Shown here one piece after another: positions 18,028 to 26,423 of a stretch of 64,000 bases of DNA. A model generated the notes under the pieces. That model ran no database searches, was not told the origin of the DNA, and saw only the letters and a program-made list of their open reading frames with translations. The stretch's first letter is position 1. Every line of letters begins with the position of its first letter. This DNA comes from Amycolatopsis palatopharyngis (GTDB taxonomy: Bacteria; Actinomycetota; Actinomycetes; Mycobacteriales; Pseudonocardiaceae), in assembly GCF_003385185.1 (NCBI RefSeq), contig NZ_PQHZ01000001.1, positions 186,001 to 250,000 on the forward strand, given 5' to 3'. The translations under genes and the position numbers were made by a program.

Positions 18028-18369
18028 ATGGGTGTCGCGAGTGGTCAGTTCCTGCGGATCGTCAACAGCCTGCCGGGCACCGAGCACGGCAAAGGCGGCG
18101 ACTACACATCGTTCAGCGTGCGCGGGACCCGGTTCGGCTACTACTGGCCACGTACGCAGACGGTGGGGCTGAAACAGACACTGCACGAGCAGCTGGCGTT
18201 GGTCGCCGAACGACCGGACGTGTTCGAGGTGCAGTTCACCACCAGTGCCTTCGGCTGGGTTGTCGTATACCTGACCGGAATCGACGCCGACGAACTCACG
18301 GAACTCGTCTACGAGGCTTGGCGGCTATCGGCGCCGGATGCGCTTATCGAGGAACGCCCCACTCCCTGA
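18028..18369 (+). CDS. MmcQ/YjbR-family protein
   Basis: The product is 113 residues. Features of the MmcQ/YjbR double-wing fold include the N-terminal helix FLRIVNSLPGTEHG, the strand TSFSVRGTRFGYYWP, VGLKQTLHEQLALVAERPDVF, and the C-terminal helix LTELVYEAWRLSAPDALI. These proteins are related to CyaY-like DNA-binding folds, and their function is not settled. The ATG lacks a close ribosome site and an AT-rich hexamer lies about 6 nt before it, so leaderless translation is possible. It stands alone between two secreted-hydrolase genes. Confidence 0.75.
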   Translation: MGVASGQFLRIVNSLPGTEHGKGGDYTSFSVRGTRFGYYWPRTQTVGLKQTLHEQLALVAERPDVFEVQFTTSAFGWVVVYLTGIDADELTELVYEAWRLSAPDALIEERPTP

Positions 18370-18684
18370 GGCAGGCCTCCTTCTCAATTACCGGTGAGCG
18401 CGGTCACAATTCTTGACCTCGCGCCGTCTGTTCGTATTGCCAGCCGCGATAAGCGAAGTTACCCAGCACACACCGCGTACTTCGCCGATAACGCTCGCTG
18501 ACTGTGTTCGACCGGCCACCGTATGCCTATTTGTCTTCTTATTGTGGCCAAATCGTTGTGGCGCGTATCAAGTTTAATGGTGCGCGCCGCAGGGCTCGCG
18601 GATAGTTCGCGGAGGCCTTGTCCGAGCAATGGCAGCGGAATCTCATCGCTGTGCTGCTCACTGTTATTCGTATGGAGTCGCCAC
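18370..18684 (+). promoter_or_regulatory. Promoter and long leader of the M23 peptidase gene
   Basis: This 315-nt stretch holds no gene. TTGACC (18413-18418) and TATTGC (18435-18440), 16 bp apart, form a plausible sigma-70-like promoter. It would give a leader of about 235 nt, which is unusually long. Within it GCGAAGT (18453-18459) can pair with ACTTCGC (18479-18485), and the text is more AT-rich than its surroundings. I looked for the c-di-AMP (ydaO) riboswitch often found before actinobacterial wall hydrolases and did not find its conserved blocks. Confidence 0.4.
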
Positions 18685-19464
18685 ATGGGTGCCCGTCACC
18701 TAATCACTCGAGGAGTGCCCGCAACGCTGGTCACCACACTTTCGATCATCGTTGCCCCAGCCAGCGCGTCCGCACCGGCACCGCCGGAGAGCACGAACCA
18801 GCACAGCGTCGCTGCCGAACACAGTTCCGCACATCCGCAGATCACCGCTGCAGAGGTGCGGAAAGCCCTCGCCGAAGAGCGAAAGCAGCTGGCAGAAGAA
18901 GCCAAGGAAAAGGCCGCAGCCGAAGCCGAGAAGGCCCGCAAGGCCAAGGAAGCCAAAGAGGCCCGGGAAGCCGAGGAAGCAGCTCGAGAAGCCGAGCGGG
19001 CGGAAAAGGCCAGGGAAGCCAAGGAAGCAAAGGAAGCCGAGCGGGCCAGCTCCGGCGGGAGCTCCCCGAAAAGCGCCACGGCTGACGTGGTCCGGCCGAC
19101 AACGGGACAACTCACTTCCGGATACGGGCCGCGTGGCGGCAGCAGCCACAACGGCATCGACATCGCCAACGACATCGGCACACCCATCGTGTCCGTAATG
19201 GACGGAGAAGTGATCGACTCCGGCCCCGCGAGCGGCTTTGGACTGTGGGTCCGGGTCCGCCATGACAGCGGCACCGTCACCGTCTACGGACACATCAACG
19301 AATCGATGGTGTCGGTCGGCGAGCAGGTGTCCGCAGGCGAACAGATCGCCACGCTGGGCAATCGCGGGCAGTCGACGGGCCCACATCTGCACTTCGAGGT
19401 AGAGCAGGGCGGCAGCAATACCAACCCACTCACCTGGCTGAACAACCGCGGTGTATCCATCTGA
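18685..19464 (+). CDS. Secreted M23 peptidoglycan endopeptidase with coiled-coil stalk
   Basis: The product is 259 residues. A signal peptide (LVTTLSIIVAPASASA) precedes a strongly charged Ala/Lys/Glu coiled coil (about 54-122, many KEA and EAE repeats). A C-terminal LytM/M23 domain follows. All zinc and catalytic residues are visible: H155 and D159 (HNGID), H203 (YGHI), H236 in HLHFEV. It should cut peptidoglycan cross-bridges. GGAG lies 7 nt before the chosen ATG. The stalk resembles EnvC-like or RipA-like partners that need activation. It has a long leader upstream. Confidence 0.88.
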   Translation: MGARHLITRGVPATLVTTLSIIVAPASASAPAPPESTNQHSVAAEHSSAHPQITAAEVRKALAEERKQLAEEAKEKAAAEAEKARKAKEAKEAREAEEAAREAERAEKAREAKEAKEAERASSGGSSPKSATADVVRPTTGQLTSGYGPRGGSSHNGIDIANDIGTPIVSVMDGEVIDSGPASGFGLWVRVRHDSGTVTVYGHINESMVSVGEQVSAGEQIATLGNRGQSTGPHLHFEVEQGGSNTNPLTWLNNRGVSI

Positions 19465-19496
19465 TGCCGGTAACCCTCTCCGGCTGCCACTCGGCC

Positions 19497-19522
19497 GATC
19501 AGCCCCTGCCCTCGGGCTGATC
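19497..19522. terminator. Hairpin between convergent M23 and SARP genes
   Basis: GATCAGCCC at 19497-19505 pairs with GGGCTGATC at 19514-19522 around an 8-nt loop. It overlaps the last codons of the leftward SARP gene and lies about 30 nt past the M23 stop. Confidence 0.5.
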
Positions 19523-22500
19523 ACCGAGACGGCTCAACGCTTCGGCGGCGGCGCGGGCCCAGTGCGGAGCCCGCGCCCGCTGCGCGATCGCCCACGCCTG
19601 CCGGAAATGTCGCGCGGCACGGTCCGGCCGGCCGAGCGCGACGGCCAGACGGCCGAGATGGTGCGCGGTGGGGCCGAGGGTGAGCAGCCCGCTGCCTGCC
19701 CCGGCGAGCTCTCCGGAAGCGGGGAGCAGTTCAGCGTAGAGCCGTCGCATCGTTGATCGGTCGGCTGTCTCGATCGCCAGTCTCGAGTGGACGCACAGGC
19801 GTGCCTCCATGAGCAGATCGCGCGGCGACTCCGCAATGGCGTTCGTCGCGGCGAGTGCCCGAGCACGGTTTCCCTGTGCGAGCAGGACAAGCGGGCGGGA
19901 CCAGGCCTCGTACGGACCCCAGTCGGCGTCCTCGAGACCAGCCGCGGTCACATCGGGTGCTCGCAGGCCGAGCAGGGCGAACGGGAGTATCCCGTCCGCC
20001 AGTCCGGGCATTCCACTGCCTGCGAGCCGGCTGTCCGCGGCCTGGTATGCGCGCCGCGCCGCATCGGTATGACCGGTTATGGCCAGCCGGAGCGCGGCAT
20101 ACCATTCGGTGAACACTCCGACGAGCGCAAGCTCGTGACGTTCGGCGAGAAGATCGGCCGCGGCGGCGTGTCGATCCGCTTCCCCGAGATCGGCGAGTGC
20201 GGTGCTGGCCTGGATGAGAATCAGGTGCCCGAGTACCTCGAACGTCACCAGAGATCTGTTGCCGGTGGCCAGTCCGAGTAGTTCCTCGCCGATCGCGGCC
20301 CGTTGCGGTGCGAGACCCGATCGATGAAAGGAATGCATATAGCGTGCGTTGAGCGCGAACGCCAGCAGTCTCGGGTCGTCACGACGGCGGGCGATGACCT
20401 CGGCCTCGCGTGCCGCCTGCTCGCCCCGCTGGCCTGTGTCGCCGCGCCGCTCCATCGCGATGGTGATCAACAGCCGGGCACGTTCGGCTTCGTGACCGGC
20501 GGGCAACTCGGCGAGCGCGCGCTCGGCCGCCGACACGATCCGGGCGGACAACGCCTCGTCGTCGTTGGCCGTCCAGATCGCGGGGACGTCGAAGGATCCG
20601 AGCACGCCGGCGGTGAGGACCGCATCTCCGATGGTCTCCGCCATCGTGATCGCCTCGTCGCGGTACTTCCGCGCCCGCGGAAGGTCTCCGATCACGGCCA
20701 CGGCACGAACCAGACCGGTGACCGCCACCAGCCGGCTTCTGTTCTCGCCGCTTCCCGCCCGGTCGAGGGCCGCGACTGTCTCTCGCCACAGTCGCGCGGC
20801 CTGGTGCGGTGCGGACCGCTGCTCTGCTCGTTCGGCCGACATCCGCGTGTAGTGCGCGGTACGAGTGCCCGCGGCCCTGCCCTCTGCACGCACGAAGTGT
20901 TCGGCGATCGCCTCCACGTCCCCCGGCCGCAGCATCTCGATCAGCTCACCGGCCTTGGCGTGCCAGCGCGCTCGGCGGGCACGAGCGACGTCCTCGTAGA
21001 GGGTCTCGCGCACCAGCGCGTGCGCGAACCGGCACCGATCGGCATCCTGCTCGACAAGCAAGCCCGTGAGCAGCGCGGACTCGATGGACTCCAGGACGAG
21101 GTCCTCGGCGCCGGCCAGCCGGATCAGCACCTCGAGGTCGACCTCCTGCCCGATCACGGCGGCTTGCCGCAGGTGTGTCCGCGCGGTTTCGGTGAGCCCG
21201 GCAAGGCGGCGCCGGATGACGTCCCGAACTCCGGCCGGCACAGCGCCGAGGGCGTCGTCCCCCTCCGCCTCCCACAGCCGTACCAGCTCACGCACGAAGA
21301 ACGGGTTTCCTCCGCTGCGCCCATGGATCACCCGCGCGGTGGCAGCGGGTATCGCGCGGGAGGTGACTGCGTCGGCCAGCTCCCGTACCTCGGGCTCGGT
21401 GAGGCCGCCGAGGTAGGTCCTGACCGGCTCCGCACGGGCCGCTCGGCCCAACGCCTCCGCCAGCGCGGGCGAGATCTCCGTCGACCGGTAGGTGCCGACG
21501 ATCAGCACCGGGCCGAGGCCGGTGTCGGCGGCCAGTGCGGTCAGCAGTGCGAGTGTGTCCTCGTCCGCCCAGTGCAGATCATCGAAAACCAGCAGGACCG
21601 GTCCGTTCGCCGAGGCGGCGGCCACAGTGGACGCGATCGCACGATGCCGGTGAAAGCGTGCCGCGACAGGATCATCAGCAACGGCAGGACCGCCGGCGTC
21701 CGTGGTGGCACCGAGCTCGGCCGGTTGTTCTGAAACGAGATCCGGCCGCAGTTGGGTCCAGGGCCAGTTCTCCGGTGCGCCGGGGAGCTCCGGGCTCGCG
21801 CCCCATGCTGTGCACCAGCCCGCGGCGGCCAGCAGGCGGGACAGGTGACCGGCGAATGCCGTCTTACCCGCGCCGGCGGTCCCGGACAGCAGGGCCAGCC
21901 GGGGACGTCGCGCGATCTCGACGGCCGCCGCTGCGGCTCTCAGTTCAGCCAGTTCCCCGCCCCGGCCGACGAACGGGCGCTGGGGCGGCCCGCTCCCGCC
22001 GAGAGCCTCCGGGCGCGGGCCGCGGAGTTCGGGAGCGGGGTCGGCACCGAGGTGCGGCGCCTGGGTGAGAACGTCCGATTCCAGCCGGCGCAGGTTCTCG
22101 CCGGGATCCACGCCGAGTTCGTCACGCAGGACATCCCTTGCGCGGCGCAACGTGTGCAGTGCATCACCTTGTCTCCCGGCTCGGTACAGCGCCAGCGCCA
22201 GCAGCCGCCAGCCGTCCTCACGCAGCGGATGACCCGCGACATGGGACTGAAGATCGGGCACGGACTCGGCCGCGCGGCCGAGGGCCAACGCGGCCTCGGC
22301 ACGGCGTTCCACAGCCAGCAGGCGAAGTTCCTCGAGCCGGGCCGCCTCGACCCGCGCCCACTCCTGCTCGGCGAATTCCGCGAACGCCGGTCCCCGCCAG
22401 AGCGCGAGCGCCTCGTCCAGGACCGTGTGGGCTTGCTGCGCCCCGCCATCGGCGAGCAGGCGAGCGGACGCGGCGACCGCGGACTCGAACCGCCAAGCGT

Positions 22501-22825
22501 CCACGCTTCCCGTCTCGGCCCGCAACGCGTAGCCGGGCTGCACCGTGACCAGCAGGCGTGCGGATGCACGCGGCGGACGGTCAGGTTCGAGGGCTTTACG
22601 CAGGGCGCCGACGAAGGTCTGGACCGCGCCGACCGCGCCCTCCGGCGGCACATCCCACAGGTCGTCGATCAGCCTGGCGATCGGCACGACCCTTCCTTTG
22701 GCGATCAGCAACCTGGCCAGGACGGCCTGATGCCGCGGCCCCTTGAGACCGATCGGTCCCTGCTCGTTCTCGACCTCCAGTGGGCCGAGCACCCCGAAAG
22801 TCACCACCGGCACGACGTCGTCCAC
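19499..22825 (-). CDS. Large SARP/BTAD-family regulator with AAA ATPase domain
   Basis: The product is about 1108 residues. The N-terminal OmpR-like DNA-binding domain (VTFGVLGPLEV, RHQAVLARLLIAKGRVVPIARLIDDLW) is joined to a bacterial transcriptional activation domain to about residue 260. An AAA/NACHT-like ATPase follows, with Walker A GTAGAGKT at 315-322 and Walker B LLVFDDLHWAD, then a long TPR-like C-terminal half. No C-terminal LuxR helix-turn-helix is seen. The start is uncertain among clustered GTG codons; I took the GTG at 22825, and sequence before it looks non-coding. Such proteins activate promoters through heptamer direct repeats, and exactly such repeats occur in the adjacent divergent region. 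Confidence 0.85.
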   Translation of the reverse strand: MDDVVPVVTFGVLGPLEVENEQGPIGLKGPRHQAVLARLLIAKGRVVPIARLIDDLWDVPPEGAVGAVQTFVGALRKALEPDRPPRASARLLVTVQPGYALRAETGSVDAWRFESAVAASARLLADGGAQQAHTVLDEALALWRGPAFAEFAEQEWARVEAARLEELRLLAVERRAEAALALGRAAESVPDLQSHVAGHPLREDGWRLLALALYRAGRQGDALHTLRRARDVLRDELGVDPGENLRRLESDVLTQAPHLGADPAPELRGPRPEALGGSGPPQRPFVGRGGELAELRAAAAAVEIARRPRLALLSGTAGAGKTAFAGHLSRLLAAAGWCTAWGASPELPGAPENWPWTQLRPDLVSEQPAELGATTDAGGPAVADDPVAARFHRHRAIASTVAAASANGPVLLVFDDLHWADEDTLALLTALAADTGLGPVLIVGTYRSTEISPALAEALGRAARAEPVRTYLGGLTEPEVRELADAVTSRAIPAATARVIHGRSGGNPFFVRELVRLWEAEGDDALGAVPAGVRDVIRRRLAGLTETARTHLRQAAVIGQEVDLEVLIRLAGAEDLVLESIESALLTGLLVEQDADRCRFAHALVRETLYEDVARARRARWHAKAGELIEMLRPGDVEAIAEHFVRAEGRAAGTRTAHYTRMSAERAEQRSAPHQAARLWRETVAALDRAGSGENRSRLVAVTGLVRAVAVIGDLPRARKYRDEAITMAETIGDAVLTAGVLGSFDVPAIWTANDDEALSARIVSAAERALAELPAGHEAERARLLITIAMERRGDTGQRGEQAAREAEVIARRRDDPRLLAFALNARYMHSFHRSGLAPQRAAIGEELLGLATGNRSLVTFEVLGHLILIQASTALADLGEADRHAAAADLLAERHELALVGVFTEWYAALRLAITGHTDAARRAYQAADSRLAGSGMPGLADGILPFALLGLRAPDVTAAGLEDADWGPYEAWSRPLVLLAQGNRARALAATNAIAESPRDLLMEARLCVHSRLAIETADRSTMRRLYAELLPASGELAGAGSGLLTLGPTAHHLGRLAVALGRPDRAARHFRQAWAIAQRARAPHWARAAAEALSRLGDQPEGRG

Positions 22826-22864
22826 ACCCCGACAACCTATCCGGCAGAAGCTTCGAACGCTGCG

Positions 22865-22893
22865 GCTGATCCGCCGCTGACCGCGCGCTGATC
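22865..22893. promoter_or_regulatory. SARP-type triple heptamer box
   Basis: GCTGATC (22865-22871), GCTGACC (22876-22882) and GCTGATC (22887-22893) are direct heptamers separated by exactly 4 bp, giving an 11-bp period. SARP activators (DnrI, ActII-ORF4, AfsR) recognise this geometry. Toward the hydrolase, a GAGAAT hexamer begins about 9 bp after the third repeat, close to the 8-bp distance known for SARP promoters. The box lies between the SARP gene and the hydrolase gene. Confidence 0.6.
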
Positions 22894-22953
22894 GGTCGTA
22901 CCGAGAATGCGGCAGGTACATCCAGGCACTTGACACAGGGAGCGCGAACCGAA

Positions 22954-23832
22954 ATGGCACCGAAGATCAACGGGTTCACCCAGCGCCGCGTCACCGTCGC
23001 CGACGACGTGGCCCTCAACGTCGCCGTCGGCGGAACGGGTAGTCCTGTCGTGCTACTGCACGGCTTCCCCCAGACCCACCTCATGTGGCGGCATGTCGCC
23101 GTCGACCTGGCGGCCGACCACACGGTCATCTGCCCCGACCTGCGTGGCTACGGCGACAGCGACAAGCCGGCAAGCACGGGGGCGGCCACCTACTCCAAGC
23201 GCACCATGGCCGCCGACATCGTCGCCCTCGCCCGAGCCCTCGGGCATGATCGGTTCGCGCTTGCCGGGCACGACCGGGGCGCTCTGGTGGCCATCCGCGC
23301 GGGCCTCGACCATCCCGAAACGATCACCCATCTGGCCTCTCTCGACGTGCTACCGACCCTCGACATGTGGGATGTGCTGCACGGGACCTCGGCCGTTGTC
23401 GGCTTCCACCTGTATCTGATGGCGCAGCCGCCCGGGCTGCCCGAGGCCATGATCAGCGGCGCGGCGGACGAGTTCTTCGGTCATTTCCTCGACGCCTGGG
23501 CCGGCGATGCCAACGCGATCCCCCACGAGTTCCGCGCCGCCTACCTGACCGCGTCCCGCGACGCGATTGCGTCCATTGTGGCCGACTACCGGGCGTCGGC
23601 CACAGTCGACGTCGAACACGACCAGGCCGACCGGAAGGCGGGTAACCAATTGCCGATGCCGGTGACGGTACTGCAGCAGGACTGGGGCAATGCGCTTGGT
23701 TTCGACGCCGTCGCCCGCTGGCGGGCGTGGGCCCCGGATCTGCGGCATGACACCGTCTCCTGTGGGCACTTCATGGCTGAAGAAAGCCCAGCGGAGGTCG
23801 TCAAAGCCCTCCGCGATCTGCTCGCGAGGTAG
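22954..23832 (+). CDS. Alpha/beta hydrolase of the fluoroacetate dehalogenase/epoxide hydrolase group
   Basis: The product is 292 residues. It has the oxyanion motif HGFPQTHLMW (36-45), DLRGYGDSDKP, nucleophile D107 in GHDRGA, and catalytic H272 (SCGHFMAEESP). It resembles fluoroacetate dehalogenase, where D110-R111 and R114 are key. Here the first Arg is kept (R108), but the second is replaced by Leu (L111), and the halide-site HW pair reads HL. It is therefore probably an epoxide hydrolase-like or other dehalogenase-fold enzyme. GGGAG lies 11 nt upstream of the ATG. The SARP box upstream suggests activation by the divergent regulator. Confidence 0.8.
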   Translation: MAPKINGFTQRRVTVADDVALNVAVGGTGSPVVLLHGFPQTHLMWRHVAVDLAADHTVICPDLRGYGDSDKPASTGAATYSKRTMAADIVALARALGHDRFALAGHDRGALVAIRAGLDHPETITHLASLDVLPTLDMWDVLHGTSAVVGFHLYLMAQPPGLPEAMISGAADEFFGHFLDAWAGDANAIPHEFRAAYLTASRDAIASIVADYRASATVDVEHDQADRKAGNQLPMPVTVLQQDWGNALGFDAVARWRAWAPDLRHDTVSCGHFMAEESPAEVVKALRDLLAR

Positions 23833-23844
23833 GCGCCGACGGCC

Positions 23845-25044
23845 TCAGGTGAGTTTCGGGTAGTCCCGTGAGCGCCAGGCGAGCATTCCCTCGATCCGGA
23901 TCATGCCGGCCTGTTCCAGCAACTGCACGGGATCGCTACCGGTGAAGCGATACAGCCCGGTCTCGGTGTCCAGGAAGCGGTCCCTGGATCGCGTGGCGTA
24001 CCAATCCATCGCGGCCCGGTACGCGGGATCGTGGACGATCACGTCGAGTTGGAGCAGGTTGCTGAACAGAATCGCGTGGAATCGTGCGGGCTGCGTGAAA
24101 TAGCGCTCGTCCTCCGCGTAGTGCGACAGTGCGGCGGCCGCGGTGGCACGGGCCTGGTCGAGGTACTGCTTCGCGCCGGTGGCTCGATACAGCAGGACAC
24201 CGGCACCGATCATCACACCCTGGTTGTAGGAGAACTGCGCCTCCCAGATGGATCCGTCGAGCCTGATGTTGTCCCAGTACAGGCCATTGGGCGCGAGCAG
24301 GCAGCCGCGCACCCACTCGTACATCCGCGATGCCCAGTCGAGGTAGTACTCGTCACCGGTGATCAGGTAGAGGTGAAGACCCACCTCCGCCCCCGGACCG
24401 TTCGAGACCGTGTTGCGATCGGAGCTCCAGTCGGCCTGAGTCCAGAAGACGCCACCGGGACAGGGATGGTTCGGGTCGGTGTCCCACCCGAACACCACGA
24501 GATCGAATATCTCCGCGGCCCGATCGAGTGCCGCCTGGTCGCCGCCATCTGTCATGTAGTGCCGCTGGATCAGACCGAGCGCGTTCCACTCGTTGTCGTC
24601 GTAGAACTTGTCGCCGCCGTGTCCCAGCGGCGGCCGTACGTACGAGTCGTACCCGGGCGGTTCCGTTCCGCCGTTCCAGTACAACTCCAGCGCTCGGTAC
24701 CGGTCGGCGACAGCACCGGTGAATCTGTCGCCGACAACGGGAATGCCGGCCATGACCTGTGTGGCGATCATGGCTTGGGAGAACGGCCACACATAGGACC
24801 ACGGATTACCGCCGCTGCGCGGATATTCTTCCAGATAGAGAGAGTGCGCCGGATCGTAGAAGTAACGTTGCAGTGCCGCGTAGGACTCCTGCGCTCGCTG
24901 CGCGTACACCCCGTGCCCGCCACCCTGCGAACCCGCGGCCCGCCCACTCGCCTGGGCTGCGGGCGCGGCGACGAGGCCCGCCGTGACGGCCGCACTGCCA
25001 GCGATCAGGCTGCGGCGCGAGATCGTCCGTTCAACGTGCTCCAT
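23845..25044 (-). CDS. Tat-exported GH76-like glycoside hydrolase
   Basis: The product is 399 residues. The N-terminus ISRRSLIAGSAAVTAGLVAAPA is a twin-arginine signal (R10-R11). The mature protein fits an (alpha/alpha)6 barrel of family GH76 (alpha-1,6-mannanases): WPFSQAMIATQVMAG, the consecutive acids D149-D150 in KFYDDNEWNAL, FWTQADWSSDRNTVSNGPG, and YNQGVMIGAG. GH76 enzymes use adjacent aspartates for hydrolysis or transglycosylation of mannans. GGGAGGAC precedes the ATG by about 5 nt. It lies 76 nt after the isomerase-like gene on the same strand, so both may form one exported carbohydrate unit. Confidence 0.8.
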   Translation of the reverse strand: MEHVERTISRRSLIAGSAAVTAGLVAAPAAQASGRAAGSQGGGHGVYAQRAQESYAALQRYFYDPAHSLYLEEYPRSGGNPWSYVWPFSQAMIATQVMAGIPVVGDRFTGAVADRYRALELYWNGGTEPPGYDSYVRPPLGHGGDKFYDDNEWNALGLIQRHYMTDGGDQAALDRAAEIFDLVVFGWDTDPNHPCPGGVFWTQADWSSDRNTVSNGPGAEVGLHLYLITGDEYYLDWASRMYEWVRGCLLAPNGLYWDNIRLDGSIWEAQFSYNQGVMIGAGVLLYRATGAKQYLDQARATAAAALSHYAEDERYFTQPARFHAILFSNLLQLDVIVHDPAYRAAMDWYATRSRDRFLDTETGLYRFTGSDPVQLLEQAGMIRIEGMLAWRSRDYPKLT

Positions 25045-25120
25045 GATGTCCTCCCAGTAAAAACGGCGCTGCGTCAAAGGAGTCAGGCCACGATGCTGTC
25101 TTCTATGGACTTGCGGTTCG

Positions 25121-26023
25121 CTACCGGAGCGGGCTGATCCGCAGGCCACGGAGGTAGTCGTAGGATACTGTCGCCGTACGCACCGGATGCGGTTGCTGGT
25201 CCCGCTCGATGATGAAGTGGTGCGATCCCAGATGCCGCAGGTGCGAGAGAATCTCAGTGAAGTCGATCGTGCCGTCACCGAGATCGGTTTCGATTCCTTC
25301 GGTGGGAGTGCCGTCCTTGAGGTGCAGCAAGGGGAAACGCTTCTCGTGAGCGTCCAGATACGGTCCCGGGTCCACGCCGGCGCGAAGAATCCAGTAGAGG
25401 TCCATCTCGAACCACACGAGATCGGGATCGGTGTGTTCCAACCAGATGTCGAACAGCCTCTCCCCTGTTTCCTTGTCGCGAGCGAACTCGTTGTCGTGCA
25501 GGTGTGCGTACCAGCGCAGCCCACGGGCGCGCGCCGCCTCGCCCCACTGGTTCATCTCCTCGGCCATCCGGCGGTATCCGGCCGCTGTCTCCGCGCCGTC
25601 CATATAGGACACGCCGACGTACTGCTGTCCGAGGGTCGCCGCTCGGTCGAGCGTGGGCCCGGCGAGATCACCGCGGAAATCACTGGGATTGTGATGACTT
25701 CCGATGACCCGTAGGCCGTTGTCGTCGGCGATGCGCCGGAACTGTGCGGGCGTGCGATTGCCGTAGTCGTACGCGGGCTCGATCTCCGCGTATCCCGCCT
25801 CGGCCAGCATCGCGAGCGTCGCCTCCGGGTCCTCCGCCAGCATCGATCGGACCGAGTACAGACCGAATCCGATCTTGCCTGGGGGCACCGGCCGCGCTCC
25901 GCGGACGTCCGCGCCCGCGGGCAGCGCCGAGGAAGCGGCCACCGAAGCCAAGCCGGCGGCTGTCGCGACACCGATCCCCTGCAGGAGTCGACGACGCGAA
26001 GGCTTCTGTGTGTCAAAATCCAT
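25121..26023 (-). CDS. Tat-exported sugar phosphate isomerase/epimerase-like TIM barrel protein
   Basis: The product is 300 residues. The twin-arginine signal is PSRRRLLQGIGVATAAGLASVAASSA. The mature domain is an AP-endonuclease-2/xylose-isomerase-like TIM barrel: KIGFGLYSVRSML, GYAEIEPAYDYG, VIGSHHNPSDF, WYAHLHDNEFA, WFEMDLYWILRAG, LLHLKDGT and FIIERDQ. The Glu, Asp and His metal ligands of the family are present. GGGAAG lies 6 nt before the ATG. Secreted members of this family often act on 3-keto sugars or inositols; the true substrate is unknown. Confidence 0.8.
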   Translation of the reverse strand: MDFDTQKPSRRRLLQGIGVATAAGLASVAASSALPAGADVRGARPVPPGKIGFGLYSVRSMLAEDPEATLAMLAEAGYAEIEPAYDYGNRTPAQFRRIADDNGLRVIGSHHNPSDFRGDLAGPTLDRAATLGQQYVGVSYMDGAETAAGYRRMAEEMNQWGEAARARGLRWYAHLHDNEFARDKETGERLFDIWLEHTDPDLVWFEMDLYWILRAGVDPGPYLDAHEKRFPLLHLKDGTPTEGIETDLGDGTIDFTEILSHLRHLGSHHFIIERDQQPHPVRTATVSYDYLRGLRISPLR

Positions 26024-26212
26024 CTTTTGCTTCCCATCATCAGAAGGCAGTGTGGCGCACGTTAATTGCCCACCACCGCGCAAGCAAGGTTTTCGCCCTG
26101 CCCAGGGTTCGCCTGACCGCTTTGCTGTCCGGGATGTTGAGCCGGACGGCGGCACACGGGTCCGGCAAATGCCGCTGTGACAGCGACGCCCACCGGATCC
26201 GACGCCGCTCAT

Positions 26213-26250
26213 CACCGATCCGCGCTTTCCCGGGAAAGTGCGGATCGGTG
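26213..26250. repeat. Dispersed palindrome copy 2
   Basis: An 11-bp outer stem (CACCGATCCGC at 26213-26223 with 26240-26250), one mismatched pair, and the perfect core CTTTCCCGGGAAAG at 26225-26238. This is the same architecture as the terminator hairpin at 16807-16848, with a different outer stem. It lies in the 400-nt gene-free stretch 26024-26423. Confidence 0.75.
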
Positions 26251-26265
26251 TGTGGGTTTGGCCCC

Positions 26266-26341
26266 CACCCCCGGTCGCACTTTCCCGGGAAAGTGCGAGG
26301 CGGTGGGGCGCGCTTTCCCGGGAAAGTGCGACCGGGGGGTG
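26266..26341. repeat. Dispersed palindrome copies 3 and 4, together a nested inverted repeat
   Basis: Copy 3 is a 22-bp perfect palindrome at 26276-26297. Copy 4 has the core at 26313-26326. In addition the left flank of copy 3 (26266-26293) is the inverted complement of copy 4 plus its right flank (26313-26341) apart from one extra C. The two can therefore fold separately or as one hairpin of about 28 bp with a 19-nt loop. It lies about 80 nt before the ABC1 kinase gene. Confidence 0.75.
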
Positions 26342-26423
26342 CGGTGGCGTGGTCCCCTGGCTGTCCGGCGGAATCCCGCCCAAGAGGGAACCATCGGGTG
26401 CGCCGACATGATCTGATCTGCCT

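Noticed and set aside
18421..18684. c-di-AMP (ydaO) riboswitch before the M23 gene
   Set aside because: The conserved blocks of that class were not found on reading; only a generic structured leader is supported.
26213..26341. CRISPR array from the repeated palindromes
   Set aside because: Spacing is irregular, copies are palindromic and few, and no cas gene is present.
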